In this document: piece by piece, positions 51,792 through 61,385 of the stretch
Position numbering within the stretch: the first letter of the stretch is position 1
Layout: every line of letters starts with the position of its first letter
Source of the DNA: Microcoleus sp. bin48.metabat.b7b8b9.023
GTDB lineage: Bacteria; Cyanobacteriota; Cyanobacteriia; Cyanobacteriales; Microcoleaceae
Direction: 5' to 3'
Length of the DNA stretch: 64,000 bases
NCBI RefSeq assembly: GCF_013299185.1
Contig: NZ_JAAFKG010000011.1
Coordinates: 62,001-126,000, forward strand
Notes under the pieces: model-generated
Databases searched by the model: none
What the model was told of the DNA's origin: nothing
What the model saw: the letters and a program-made list of their open reading frames with translations, nothing else
Position numbers and translations under genes: made by a program

Positions 51792-54700
51792 ATGGTTCGA
51801 GAATTAGAGCGATCGAGTGCCCGCGAGAAACGCAACCTGTCCGATTTTCCCGAAACAGCACCCGCAGCCAATCCAGTATTTTTCAGGACATACAGCCGCC
51901 GTACCGAGACAGGGCGGGAGACTTGGGCCGAAGTGTGCGATCGAACCGTCAAGGGCCTCCAAAAGCTCGGAAACCTCACCCCCGAAGAAACAGAACTCCT
52001 ATACCGGATGCAAAACGAGCTCAAAACCCTCGCTTCCGGGCGCTGGCTGTGGGTGGGCGGTAGCCAATGGATTGAGCAACCAGAGAATTTTTCCGGCGCA
52101 TATAATTGTTCCTCAACAAATATTCTCGACTGGCGCGCCTTTGGCTTGCTGATGGATTTGGCGATGATGGGCTGCGGCACCGGTGCAGTTTTGGAACCCA
52201 AATACATCAACCAATTGCCACCAATTAGCAACCGCTTAACCGTGACAATGCAAGGCGAAATCGGCTCTACACCCGCCCAGTCGCGCCGTCAAGAAACCGA
52301 AGTAAAAATATCAGAAAAAACCGCAACTATTTATGTCGGAGACTCCCGTCAAGGTTGGGTAAAATCCTATCAAGCTTTGCTGGAATTATCCACAAATGAA
52401 AGATTTGCAGGAGAAGTTCAAGTTCACATCGATTTGAGCGATGTTCGCCCGGTGGGAGAGCCTTTAAAAGGTTTTGGCGGAGTCGCAAATCCAGTCAAAT
52501 TGCCCGACCTTTATCAGCGTTGCTCGGTCATTTTGAATAAAGCTTTAGGGCGGCAGTTAAATTCAGTTGAATGCTGCGTATTGATAGATGAAGCTGCGGT
52601 GACAATTGTGGCCGGCAATATTCGTCGCTCCGCCGGAATTCGTCAGTTTGATTCTGGTGATGAACTAGGTGCAAATGCCAAAGAAAATCTATGGCAACAA
52701 GATGACAATGGCAACTGGAAAATAGATCCAGAACGGGATGCTTTGAGAATGGCAAATCACTCTCGTGTTTTCCATTATAAACCAACACTGGAAGAATGTA
52801 TTGAGGCTGTTAGAAAACAGTATTATTCTGGTGAAGGCGCGATTCAATGGGCTGGTGAAGCTGTAGCTAGAGCTAACGTTGACTTACTTTCAACACCGAG
52901 TCTTAAAATTGAGTTCTTGAAAGCTTACGGAGAAGGAAAAGCTAAACATTGGTTGCAGGAACGCTATCCTGATATGACTGCGGAAGAATTAGAGCATCGG
53001 TCAGTCCGTTTGGGCTTAAACCCGTGTGGTAAGTAATTTTGCCTCACGTTAAAAACTTCGCAAAATCGGAGAAGACTGAGATGTTAATTCCGAGGTAAGT
53101 AAGGGAATTAAAAATCCTTTACCACCGTAGAGCGTACCAGGTGAACCTTCTTAATTGAAGAACATAATCCTGGCAAGAGTGCGGGGCATTTACAATTAGA
53201 GTAAATGAAAAAGTACGCCGAGCTACAGATAATATGGAATCTGTAGAACTAGAGGATAAAAAGCCTTTAGGATAACAACACTGGAAATCATCGGCTCTAA
53301 TTTTCACTGTGTCAGTGGGGAAACTCTGTTAATTACGAAAGACGGACTGCATAAAATAAAGGATGTTGTTGGAAGTGAAATCGAAATTTGGAATGGTCAA
53401 AGATGGAGTTCCGTCACACCATTTCAGACAGCGAGCGATACCAAGGTTGGACGACGCAAACTTTATCGTGTAAAGTTTGCTGATGGAACCTATCTGGATG
53501 CCACAGAATATCATCGTTTCTTTGTCAAGGATCGCTTTGGTAAAGTTTACCAAGAAGTTCAAACCAAAGACTTGATGGATACAAGTCGATATAGCATTCA
53601 TACTGAACCTTTTACAATTCAGTATGAGGATGGCATGAATATCGATGCAAGTTATGCTTACACTTTGGGTGTGGCTGTAGGAGATGGAACTACAGACCAA
53701 AATGACAATGCCAAAGTTCGACTTTACGAAGGCAAAATGGCATTGTCAGTAGCAGGAAATAAGTCTCCTGAAAGAAACTATGACTATTTACCTGCTTTTA
53801 CAGATGTAACTAACTTGAGTTTTTCTGGAGAATTCCTGAAAAGTTTGAAAGTTAACCCAGAAGCACTAAATGTAATTGCAAGCTGGAATCGGCAAGCAAT
53901 CTTACATTTTATTGCTGGATTAGCCGATACGGATGGATCGAATACCAATAGTAATGGTATCAGAATTTATATCTCCGATCGCGAGCGGGCTTTCAGAGTT
54001 CAGTTACTTTTGACCAAATGTGGTATTAGCTCATCGCTAAATCTTTGTGCTCATCAAGGGGCAGTTACTAATTACGGCGTCAGAAGTCAGGATTTGTACT
54101 ACTTGCAAATTACTGACTGCGGTGAAATTCCTTGTCAGCGGTTAGATGTGAGCAAAGGAACGAAGGCTAAAGGCAAAGGTAAATGGCAAGTTGTCACAAG
54201 TGTCGAAGAATTACCAGGATTGCACGATACTTACTGCTTCAATGAACCAGAGTTTCATAAGGGAGTTTTCGGCAATACCCTAACTGGAAACTGTAATCTT
54301 TCTGAGGTTCACCTCAATCAAATCGACCCTTACAACTTCAAAGAACAAGAGGAAGCTTTCACCGCCGCAGGTTTATCTGTCGCCGTACTTCTCAATCACA
54401 AATTTAGCGAACCTCGCTACCAATACAGCCGCGAATTAGACCCGATTGTCGGCGTATCTTTCACGGGATTGTTCGATTTCTTCGTTCATGCTTTTGGCGT
54501 TGAGTGGTTGCGCTGGTGGGTGGAAGGCCGCCCGGAAACTCCCCAGGGAATTGCGTTTAAACAGCGGGAAGAAGAGTATTTGACTGGTTGGCGGGAGATT
54601 GTGAATCGCGTAGTATGGGATTATTGCGATCGCCATTCTTTAAAACGCCCCAATCGCTGCACTACCGTCCAACCATCCGGTACCAAATCTCTACTGACAG

Positions 54701-55332
54701 GTGCTTCCCCCGGCTGGCATCCCCCGAAATCGCAGCGTTTCATTCGCCGAATCACTTTCGGGAAAAACGACCCTGTAGCCCTCGCCTGCATCGACTACGG
54801 ATACAACGTAATTCCGTCCCAATCTGACAAAGATGAAAACGGCAATTTGCTCAACAATCCCTTCGACGAACGCTGTACGGAATGGCTGGTAGAAATACCC
54901 GTGGCTGTCAGTTGGGCTGACTTGCCCGGTGCCGATGAAATCGACATCAACAAATTCTCAGCCGCGGCACAAATGGACTTTTATATGCAAGTGCAAAAGT
55001 TCTACGTGCGGCACAACACCAGCGCGACGATTGAGTTGCGGGAAAATGAAGTTGAAAGTTTGGGAACGCGGATTTACGAAGCCATTCGCGACGATGAAGG
55101 CTACATTTCCGCCGCACTTTTAGCTCGATTTGATGCCCTGGAAACTTTCCCGCGTTTGCCTTTTGAACCAATTGAAAAGCAAACTTATGAGACGATGTTG
55201 AAAGACGTTTTAGTGCGCCGTCAAATAGATGTTTTTCAGGTAGCACTGAGTCGTTATGACTTGGGTGAAATGATGGACTCGGGGCCCGCGGGCTGCGATT
55301 CTGACAAGTGTTTGATGCCTGAGACTAAGTAG
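51792..55332 (+). CDS. nrdJ: AdoCbl-dependent ribonucleoside-triphosphate reductase, with intron and intein
   Basis: Class II ribonucleotide reductase, which makes deoxyribonucleotides using adenosylcobalamin. The mature protein is assembled from three segments: codons 51792-53030 (413 residues, ending LGLNPCG), 53284-53307 (EIIGSNFH) and 54292-55332 (from CNLSEVHLN). That gives 767 residues, the normal length. The radical cysteine is in NPCGE, FYVRHNTSATIEL is conserved, and the C-terminal redox pair is CDSDKC. The first insert (53031-53283) is a group I intron and the second (53308-54291) an intein, both in phase, so RNA splicing and then protein splicing restore the enzyme. Read without splicing, the gene stops at 53036. 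Confidence 0.93.
53031..53283 (+). ncRNA. Group I intron in nrdJ
   Basis: 253 nt inserted between the Gly and Glu codons of NPCGE. The upstream exon ends in T and the insert ends in G, as group I introns require. P1 is visible: exon CGTGTGGT (53023-53030) pairs with GCCTCACG (53041-53048), ending in a U.G wobble at the splice site, with one internal mismatch. P10 is visible: exon GAAAT (53284-53288) pairs with ATTTT (53036-53040). Further stems are TTAATTCC/GGAATTAA (53084/53104), CATTTAC/GTAAATG (53187/53201) and CTACAGAT/ATCTGTAG (53223/53239). No open frame for a homing enzyme fits inside. I could not place the P3-P7 core with certainty. Confidence 0.85.
53308..54291 (+). other. LAGLIDADG intein in NrdJ
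   Basis: A 328-residue intein between SNFH and CNLSEV. It starts with the nucleophile Cys1 (CVSGETLLITKDGLHKI). Block B has DATEYHRF (TxxH), the two endonuclease motifs are LGVAVGDG and IAGLADTDGS, and block F is HDTYCFNEPEFHKGVFG. It ends in Asn328 (TLTGN), followed by Cys+1. The penultimate residue is Gly rather than the usual His, seen in some active inteins. It contains both splicing and homing-endonuclease parts, so it is potentially mobile. Confidence 0.92.
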
Positions 55333-55354
55333 ATTTAGCAAGGACTTAAATATG

Positions 55355-55387
55355 AGAAATCCCCTGGTTTTGGGGATTTCTTTTTTT
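55355..55387 (+). terminator. Rho-independent terminator of nrdJ
   Basis: AGAAATCCCC pairs perfectly (10 bp) with GGGGATTTCT around a 7-nt loop and is followed by a run of seven T. It lies 23 nt after the nrdJ stop. Confidence 0.9.
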
Positions 55388-55392
55388 GAGAA

Positions 55393-55611
55393 TTAGCGAT
55401 CGAATGTTCTGTAGCAAGTCTCAGGTTGCTGGGACTCTAGCAAGTCGGGGTTAAATATCACCACGAATTTCGCGCCTGGAACCAAGCGACCGAGAATCTC
55501 TAGATGACCGTCCGCATCGGATCGAGTGCGGAACTGACCAACTGTCAACCGCTGCATTTTGGGAAGCAAACGAACCATAACCCAAGGATAAAGTCGTTCT
55601 TTGTAAGGCAT
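55393..55611 (-). CDS. Conserved cyanobacterial hypothetical protein
   Basis: A basic protein of about 72 residues (MPYKERLYPWVMVRLLPKMQ, then FRTRSDADGHLEILGRLVPG and FVVIFN). The pattern is widespread in cyanobacteria, with unknown function. I place the start at ATG 55611 (MPYKERLYPW), since 22 codons upstream are not conserved. It lies just downstream of the nrdJ terminator on the other strand. Confidence 0.7.
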   Translation of the reverse strand: MPYKERLYPWVMVRLLPKMQRLTVGQFRTRSDADGHLEILGRLVPGAKFVVIFNPDLLESQQPETCYRTFDR

Positions 55612-55772
55612 AATTAACTTGTCTCCATACGTATGGGAGCCAGAGCCAGTGCTGATAGGTTGGTAGCCCGGATGCACTGGCTTTCTGACGAACGTGATGT
55701 TCTCATCTCATACTACGGACAAATTTTGGTTAAGTCAAGTTAACCATAGGAATTTTAAAATCGGTACAGTGA

Positions 55773-55973
55773 ATGAGTAGTGTGGGGGAAAAACTCAAAC
55801 AGCGACGCCAATCGCTGTCTTTGACGCAGCAGCAAGTTGCTGATGAATTGGGCGTGACAGTAACCACTGTGAAAAATTGGGAAGCAGGTAGACATATTCC
55901 AAAACTCTATCTCGAACAGACGAAAGCATTGTGTGACCTCTTGAAGCTTTCCTTAGAGGATTTGGTAGATTAA
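55773..55973 (+). CDS. XRE-family DNA-binding protein
   Basis: A 66-residue single-domain Cro/C1-type helix-turn-helix protein (QRRQSLSLTQQQVADELGVT, VTTVKNWEAGRHIPKL). It is probably a repressor of the short operon that follows; the next gene starts 30 nt later. Start ATG 55773. An AT-rich promoter region precedes it. Confidence 0.85.
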   Translation: MSSVGEKLKQRRQSLSLTQQQVADELGVTVTTVKNWEAGRHIPKLYLEQTKALCDLLKLSLEDLVD

Positions 55974-56003
55974 ATATTTTTCAAATTTGTAACTAATAGC
56001 AAG

Positions 56004-56312
56004 ATGATTAGAGGTGCAATTCCCGATGATATTCCAACTAATTTACAAGAGCAAATACTGCTGCAAGACGCTAAGGCTCAACCTGCCATCATGATTCAAG
56101 GGGGTTCCAGCAAACCGCTAGGAGATGCTCCCAGATTGGTCGCCAACTATGGCGGTCAGCCTGAAGATTGGTATAAAATGGCTAGTAACCAAAGCGCGAT
56201 TATCGAGGGGGCTGTCGTTGAAATCCATTGGTATAGAAATGTCCGCACCCTCCAAAATGTGGAGTACAAAATCAAACGTACATATCCCAAAATAGCACCT
56301 AAAAACCAGTGA
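56004..56312 (+). CDS. Unknown small protein of the XRE/FGE operon
   Basis: A 102-residue protein. The C-terminal part (NYGGQPEDWYKMASNQ, VVEIHWYRN, VEYKIKRTYP) resembles a short beta-rich segment that I have seen at the end of polymorphic-toxin-like proteins in cyanobacteria; I cannot name the family. It starts with ATG after TAGCAAG, 30 nt downstream of the XRE gene, with the next gene 12 nt away. A toxin or effector role is speculation; nothing catalytic is visible. Confidence 0.5.
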   Translation: MIRGAIPDDIPTNLQEQILLQDAKAQPAIMIQGGSSKPLGDAPRLVANYGGQPEDWYKMASNQSAIIEGAVVEIHWYRNVRTLQNVEYKIKRTYPKIAPKNQ

Positions 56313-56324
56313 GGTTAATATAAT

Positions 56325-56807
56325 ATGAAAATTTGCTGCATTGCCAACAGAGGGGCTGAACTACCGGAAAATTACCTAGATCCACCGTTAGACATCACCA
56401 CAGAAACTGAATTTAAACTGATAGTAGGTAAAGAGTATATTGTCTATGCTATCTCGGAATGGCAAGGAAATTTATCGTACTATATTTGCGATGAACGCTA
56501 TACTTATTATCCGATACACAATCCAGCCCCGTTATTTGAGATAGTCGATGCCAGATATTCTCGGTACTGGCAAGTGCAATTAGCAACTAACGGTTTGTTA
56601 GAGATTGCTTTTGAACATTGGTTCTCCATACCTAATTTTTACGATCAACTAACTGACGGGGAAGCAGAAGCAGTTTTGATTTTTGATAAAATAAAAGAAC
56701 TCATGGACGCTGAAGCTGCAATTCCTCAACCGCAACCTTTCTCCGTCGAGGAATTGCTCGCGATGCCGACCTTGCAACCCGACAAACTCGCAAAAGTACC
56801 TGGTTGA
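56325..56807 (+). CDS. Unknown protein, possible immunity partner
   Basis: A 160-residue acidic protein (ANRGAELPENYLDPP, GKEYIVYAISEWQGNLSYYI, VDARYSRYWQVQ). It is predicted mixed alpha/beta, and the central part looks like small immunity-type proteins that guard against adjacent effectors, which is only a loose resemblance. Start ATG 56325 has GAGG upstream. The stop lies 4 nt before the next ATG, so translation is probably coupled to the FGE gene. I do not recognise a named family. Confidence 0.5.
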   Translation: MKICCIANRGAELPENYLDPPLDITTETEFKLIVGKEYIVYAISEWQGNLSYYICDERYTYYPIHNPAPLFEIVDARYSRYWQVQLATNGLLEIAFEHWFSIPNFYDQLTDGEAEAVLIFDKIKELMDAEAAIPQPQPFSVEELLAMPTLQPDKLAKVPG

Positions 56808-56811
56808 AATT

Positions 56812-58689
56812 ATGTCTGACAATCAAAATGAACCTAGAGAATACGATGCAGTCCTCGGCGGACAAAATTCAATTCCGGTCAACGCTGCGGTACTCGGAGG
56901 CATCGCCGGCGTTAAAAGCCGATTGGCCTCGCCTGCGATCGAAGTTAGAATCGCCGCACTCTCCGAAGCGCCCAAATATGGGGAAGCAGGCTTAGATTTG
57001 ATACTTGGAGCATTGCAGGATAAGTCAATACAGGTGAAATCTGCTGCTTTTTTATTGCTGAAAGATCGGGATGAGGAGAAGATAAAACAAGGTTTACAAA
57101 ACTATTTTCCTATCTTTGAATTTGATGTCATCACAGTCGATGCGGATGGACAAGAAAACAGTCGTCGTAAGTCATTTGCTCGCTTTTTTCCGGAAGATTT
57201 AGGTAACGGAATTGTATTGGAAATGGTTTACATTCCCGGTGGCACATTTATGATGGGTTCCCCCAACGACGAAGCAGGACGAGATGATGACGAAAGCCCG
57301 CAGCATCAAGTCACAGTACCAGCTTTTTTTGCAGGGAAATACCCCATCACTCAAGCACAGTGGGAAGCCGTCATGGGAAACAACCCATCGTACTTGAAAG
57401 GTGAAAAACTTCCTGTTGAATGTGTATCCTGGTATGATGCTGTCGAATTTTGTGAGAAACTGTCGGAAACAACTGGGAAAACATATCGCTTACTGAGTGA
57501 AGCGGAATGGGAATACGCCTGTCGTGCGGGTACAACAACCCCATTTCATTTTGGCGAAACGATTACCCCGGAATTAGTCAACTACATAACCGAATCAAAC
57601 GAACCCACAGATGTGGGGAGTTTTCCCCCCAATGCTTTTGGGTTGTACGATATGCACGGGAATGTTGAGGAATGGTGCAGCGATAAATGGCTTGACAATT
57701 ATGATGGTGCACCGACTGACGGAAGTTCTTGGGAATCAGGAAACAATTGTCGGATGTTGCGCGGTGGTTCGTGGGCCAACGATCCGACGAATTGCCGATC
57801 GGCTGTTCGTAGCTGCGAACAGCCGATCTATGGCGAGAGATTCAACGGTTTTCGGGTTGCGTGTGTTGCTGTACAACCACCAACACCAAATAAAATCATA
57901 GCTGACGAAAAACTAAGTCCAGCAGAGACCTTTCAATTCCAAGTCATCACACTCTACCAATGGGGAAGGATCGTCAAAACAGAACAGCGACAAGCCGAAT
58001 ACTTTAGTGAAAATCTAGGGCACGGTGTCAGCTTAGAAATGGTAAAGATTCCCGGCGGCACATTTACGATGGGCCCCCCTGACATCTACAGAGTTAGTGG
58101 CGATCGAATTCCGCAGTATCGAGTCACAGTACCGACATTTTATGCAGGTAAATACGCCATCACCCAAGAACAGTGGGAAGCAGTTATGAGAAACAACCCA
58201 TCGTGCTTTAAAGGTGAAAAACGTCCTGTAGAAAATGTATCCTGGTATGATGCTGTCAAATTTTGTGAGAAACTGTCGCAAACAACTAGGAAAACATATC
58301 GCTTACTGAGTGAAGCCGAATGGGAATACGCCTGCCGTGCGGGTACAACAACGCAATTCCATTTTGGGGAAACCTTTGACTTAGACTTACTCAACTATGA
58401 CACACACTACTCCATAGATGTGGGAAGTTGTCCCCCCAATGCTTTTGGATTGTACGATATGCACGGGAATGTTGAGGAATGGTGCAGCGATCGATGGCAT
58501 GACAATTATGATGGTGCACCGACTGACGGAAGTTCTTGGGAAACGGGAACAAACAACGATCGGCTGACGCGCGGCGGTTCGTGTTACAGTAGTTCTCCCG
58601 ATCTCTGTGAATCGGCGTTTCGTGACCACAGTGCGCCGAACGATGTTTACTGTGCCCGCGGTTTTCGGGTTGCGTGTATGGCTGCGTGA
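56812..58689 (+). CDS. Duplicated FGE-sulfatase (SUMF1-type) protein, candidate diversified target
   Basis: 625 residues. Residues 1-100 are a HEAT-like module (EVRIAALSEAPKYGEAG). Two FGE-sulfatase/C-type-lectin-fold domains follow (about 128-352 and 405-624), each with IPGGTFxMG, PVExVSWYDAVxFCEKLS, LLSEAEWEYACRAGTTT and GLYDMHGNVEEWCSD. The two copies are nearly identical until their last 38-39 residues, where they diverge at scattered sites between fixed RGGS, SA, R, P and GFRVAC residues. That is the pattern of variable regions of diversity-generating retroelement targets. The DNA-binding XRE gene and two unknown genes precede it in one operon. Confidence 0.8.
   Translation: MSDNQNEPREYDAVLGGQNSIPVNAAVLGGIAGVKSRLASPAIEVRIAALSEAPKYGEAGLDLILGALQDKSIQVKSAAFLLLKDRDEEKIKQGLQNYFPIFEFDVITVDADGQENSRRKSFARFFPEDLGNGIVLEMVYIPGGTFMMGSPNDEAGRDDDESPQHQVTVPAFFAGKYPITQAQWEAVMGNNPSYLKGEKLPVECVSWYDAVEFCEKLSETTGKTYRLLSEAEWEYACRAGTTTPFHFGETITPELVNYITESNEPTDVGSFPPNAFGLYDMHGNVEEWCSDKWLDNYDGAPTDGSSWESGNNCRMLRGGSWANDPTNCRSAVRSCEQPIYGERFNGFRVACVAVQPPTPNKIIADEKLSPAETFQFQVITLYQWGRIVKTEQRQAEYFSENLGHGVSLEMVKIPGGTFTMGPPDIYRVSGDRIPQYRVTVPTFYAGKYAITQEQWEAVMRNNPSCFKGEKRPVENVSWYDAVKFCEKLSQTTRKTYRLLSEAEWEYACRAGTTTQFHFGETFDLDLLNYDTHYSIDVGSCPPNAFGLYDMHGNVEEWCSDRWHDNYDGAPTDGSSWETGTNNDRLTRGGSCYSSSPDLCESAFRDHSAPNDVYCARGFRVACMAA
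57751..57864 (+). other. Candidate variable region 1
   Basis: 38 codons from RMLRGGSWANDPTN to GFRVAC. The fixed frame RGGS, P, C, SA, R, P, GFRVAC is interspersed with codons mostly of the NNY type, as expected if a template AAC/AAT codon is mutated at adenines. Confidence 0.6.
58561..58677 (+). other. Candidate variable region 2
   Basis: 39 codons from RLTRGGSCYSSSPD to GFRVAC at the very C-terminus. It shares the frame of region 1 but differs at nearly every intervening residue; ten of the eleven residues between the fixed R and G, other than P, end in C or T. It is one codon longer than region 1. Confidence 0.6.
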
Positions 58690-58800
58690 ACTTCCTAGCA
58701 CTTTACACTTTTGTCCTTTTGCCCTTGGCGATTGGAAATCGCTTCACCTCAAACAAAGTCCCAGCAGAGAGGGACTAAGAAAATATAACCATATTCTGCG

Positions 58801-61194
58801 TTATTTGAAAATATCTTTCCGCTTCTGCAATAGCAAAGTTACGGTCAAATAAACTGCTGCGTGCAAGCCTAAAATTCCCCAATTCAAGGCTAGGTTTTGC
58901 CATGTTGGTTCGTAAACTGCACTCTTCTCGAATAACTGCGGTAGGATTGTTCGATCGGGTAATTCGATCGGCTTTGGCACCATCGCGTTCACGTTAACCA
59001 AGCTACCGTAAGCCCCCACAGACCAGCGGCTGACTGTCAACCACGAGATATACTGACCGATTTTCTCGATTTTAAACAAACTTCCCAGACTGAAGAGGAC
59101 TCCCGAAAAAATAATCTGCGGCACTAACAGCAAAGGCAAAGCGCTGTTGGCCTGACTGCCATTCTTCACAAATGCCGATACCATCAATCCCAAACTCATG
59201 CTGGCCAACAGGGTTAAAAATACTGTAATTCCCAAACCCAGCGGCCAAGCGATTATATCCGGTGACGGCTGTTTAAAACCAATTAAAATTACTGCTGTCA
59301 TTAGCACTGCTTGCAGCAATGCCAATCCTCCCAACACCAGAAACTTGGAACCGACATAGGGCAGTAAACCTAAATTAACCAATCTTTCTCGCTGGTAAAC
59401 GGCTGATTCTTTGACGATTTCTTGCAGAGAACTTGACAAACCTACCCAAATAGCTGCCGATGTAAATACAAACAAAATTCGCAAAGCTAAAAAAGCCAGC
59501 GCTGGATCGTCTGCTGTTCCGGTAACTAGCGGTTCTATATCTTTGATTCCGGCTAGCAAAATCGGGCAAACAGCAGCAGTTAACAGCCCTAAACCAACGT
59601 TAACTGGGTCGCGTAAAGTTAGCTTGAAATAGCGCTCTGCAAGGATAAACAGTTGTTTGATTGGGGAAACTTTCGCGGGTTGGGGAAGTTTGACGGGAGG
59701 TGCTTGTTTTTGCGGTGCTTTTGGACTTAAGGGCGCGGTTATGTACCGCTGGTAATAGGCGGAATTGCGATAGGTATTCGCCCATTCTTTGATGACTTTT
59801 TCGCCGATTTCTAATTCGTTATAAATATTGGCAAAGTCTGCTTGATTGACTCCAAAGAAATTGGCAGCATCTGCGGGCGGGCCGAAGTAGCAAAGGTAGC
59901 CGTTGCGGCCGAGAAAAACTAGCCGATCGCACAAATTGACATTTGCCGTTGCGTGCGTCACCAAAACCACCGTCCGACCTTTGTCTGCCAAATTCCGCAG
60001 CAGTTCCATCATCTTTTTATCCAGCCCGGGATCTAGTCCAGAAGTTGGTTCGTCCAAGAAAAACAACTTCGGATCTGCCAGCAATTCAACGCCGATGCTA
60101 ACCCGCTTTCTCTGCCCGCCGCTGAGGTCTTTGACAAAGGTTTTTCGCTTGTCCAACATCTCAATATCGGTCAGAGTTTTTGTCAAAACTTGCTCGACAT
60201 CGACATCCGGTGGCAAGCGCAATTTAATTGCGTAGGTTAGGGCTTCTGTAACTGTTAATTCGCCGTGGACTATATCATCCTGCGGCACGTAACCGATTAA
60301 AGAACTGTAGCATTCAAAGTTTTTTCGCAATTCGTCGCCATTGACGTAAACTATACCGCGATCTGTGGTTTCAATTCCCAGCAAGGTTCGCATTAATGTG
60401 GATTTGCCCGCGCCGCTTCCTCCGACTAATGCCACTAACTGTCCGGGTTCAATTACTAAAGAAATATCGTTGACAAAAGGTCGGTTTAAGTTAATTGCTT
60501 CTAAGCCGATCGCGTTTCCTGGATCGATAACTGTTAATTCTTCGTTTTGATAAATTAGCAGAAAAGGGCCGATGCGAATTTTGGCGCCTTCGGTTAAAAC
60601 GGCTGTTTTTTTGATGCGTTGGCCGTTAATAAATACGCCGTTGGCGCTGGTGTCTGTGAGAACGTAGTCTCCGCGTTTGTTGGCGTCGATCGTACAGTGG
60701 GTGCGGGAGACGATCGGCGAATTTAACTCTAGCGTAGAAGTGCGATCGCGCCCCAAGACGACCGATCGATTTCGCAGAGACACAGACTCCCGCGAACCCA
60801 AAACGGCCAGCGCCGGACTTCCGGGATTGAAATAACTCACCCGCACCGGATTTCTCAAATCCGTACCAATCCGCAACTCGATTCCGTGTCGCAAAACGCA
60901 GCCTTGAGTCGGAGTTACAGGAGTTTCAGTCGGAAGCACAAATAACCCGCCACTGCTGGGTTTTAGGCCGTCGCCGTCATAGATGCGGTAGTCGTCCCCT
61001 TCTTGGCGCAAAATCGCTTGACATCTCGACAGCTTCTCCCAATCTTTGGGAACCAGCAAGTCAGCTTGTTGGGGATTTCGTCCCAGTACGTGTTCAGTCT
61101 TGGTCAATTCCAAGCGTACCACTTCGCCTTGATAGTCGATTTCTAAATAGGGGCTGGCGATTAAGTTTGTTTTCTTATGGGTTTGACCTGTCAT
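58801..61194 (-). CDS. FHA-domain ABC transporter (ABCG/White-like half transporter)
   Basis: A 797-residue half transporter. Residues 20-110 and 145-215 are two FHA-like domains (HVLGRNPQQADLLVP; VVLGRDRTSTLELN with SPIVSRTHC). The ATPase domain follows (Walker A GGSGAGKST, signature LSGGQRKRVSIG, Walker B LFFLDEPTSGLD), then a membrane domain with six helices from about residue 530. FHA domains bind phosphothreonine, so transport is probably controlled by Ser/Thr kinases such as the one encoded next door. The substrate is unknown. The start ATG 61194 is preceded by simple TTTTAGATT repeats. Confidence 0.92.
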   Translation of the reverse strand: MTGQTHKKTNLIASPYLEIDYQGEVVRLELTKTEHVLGRNPQQADLLVPKDWEKLSRCQAILRQEGDDYRIYDGDGLKPSSGGLFVLPTETPVTPTQGCVLRHGIELRIGTDLRNPVRVSYFNPGSPALAVLGSRESVSLRNRSVVLGRDRTSTLELNSPIVSRTHCTIDANKRGDYVLTDTSANGVFINGQRIKKTAVLTEGAKIRIGPFLLIYQNEELTVIDPGNAIGLEAINLNRPFVNDISLVIEPGQLVALVGGSGAGKSTLMRTLLGIETTDRGIVYVNGDELRKNFECYSSLIGYVPQDDIVHGELTVTEALTYAIKLRLPPDVDVEQVLTKTLTDIEMLDKRKTFVKDLSGGQRKRVSIGVELLADPKLFFLDEPTSGLDPGLDKKMMELLRNLADKGRTVVLVTHATANVNLCDRLVFLGRNGYLCYFGPPADAANFFGVNQADFANIYNELEIGEKVIKEWANTYRNSAYYQRYITAPLSPKAPQKQAPPVKLPQPAKVSPIKQLFILAERYFKLTLRDPVNVGLGLLTAAVCPILLAGIKDIEPLVTGTADDPALAFLALRILFVFTSAAIWVGLSSSLQEIVKESAVYQRERLVNLGLLPYVGSKFLVLGGLALLQAVLMTAVILIGFKQPSPDIIAWPLGLGITVFLTLLASMSLGLMVSAFVKNGSQANSALPLLLVPQIIFSGVLFSLGSLFKIEKIGQYISWLTVSRWSVGAYGSLVNVNAMVPKPIELPDRTILPQLFEKSAVYEPTWQNLALNWGILGLHAAVYLTVTLLLQKRKDIFK

Positions 61195-61385
61195 AGGATT
61201 TTAGATTTTAGATTTTAGATTGTGCGAGAATTCTGTATTCAAAACATGAGTAATGTTATACCATGTTTAATAATCAATGCTAACAAGCACCTCACTAATC
61301 CCAAGCTATTTGCCAAATCAGATAGCTATCATTAAGCTGCTTTGGCACTTCTATACTATTTTTACCAAACTAATTTCTCCCAACC

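Noticed and set aside
53031-53283. Group II intron, because GTGTG occurs at the 5' junction
   Set aside because: Splicing at GTGTG would not restore the NPCGE reading frame, and no domain V-like hairpin is seen near the 3' end; the T/G ends and P1/P10 pairings fit group I.
53284-55332. A separate second reductase-like gene beginning at ATG 53572
   Set aside because: That ATG lies inside the intein; the true frame continues upstream to the exon at 53284 and the intein Cys1 at 53308.
58690-58800. A DGR template repeat or reverse transcriptase directly downstream of the FGE gene
   Set aside because: Only about 110 non-coding bases lie before the convergent transporter gene, without similarity to the variable regions; none was found elsewhere in the window.
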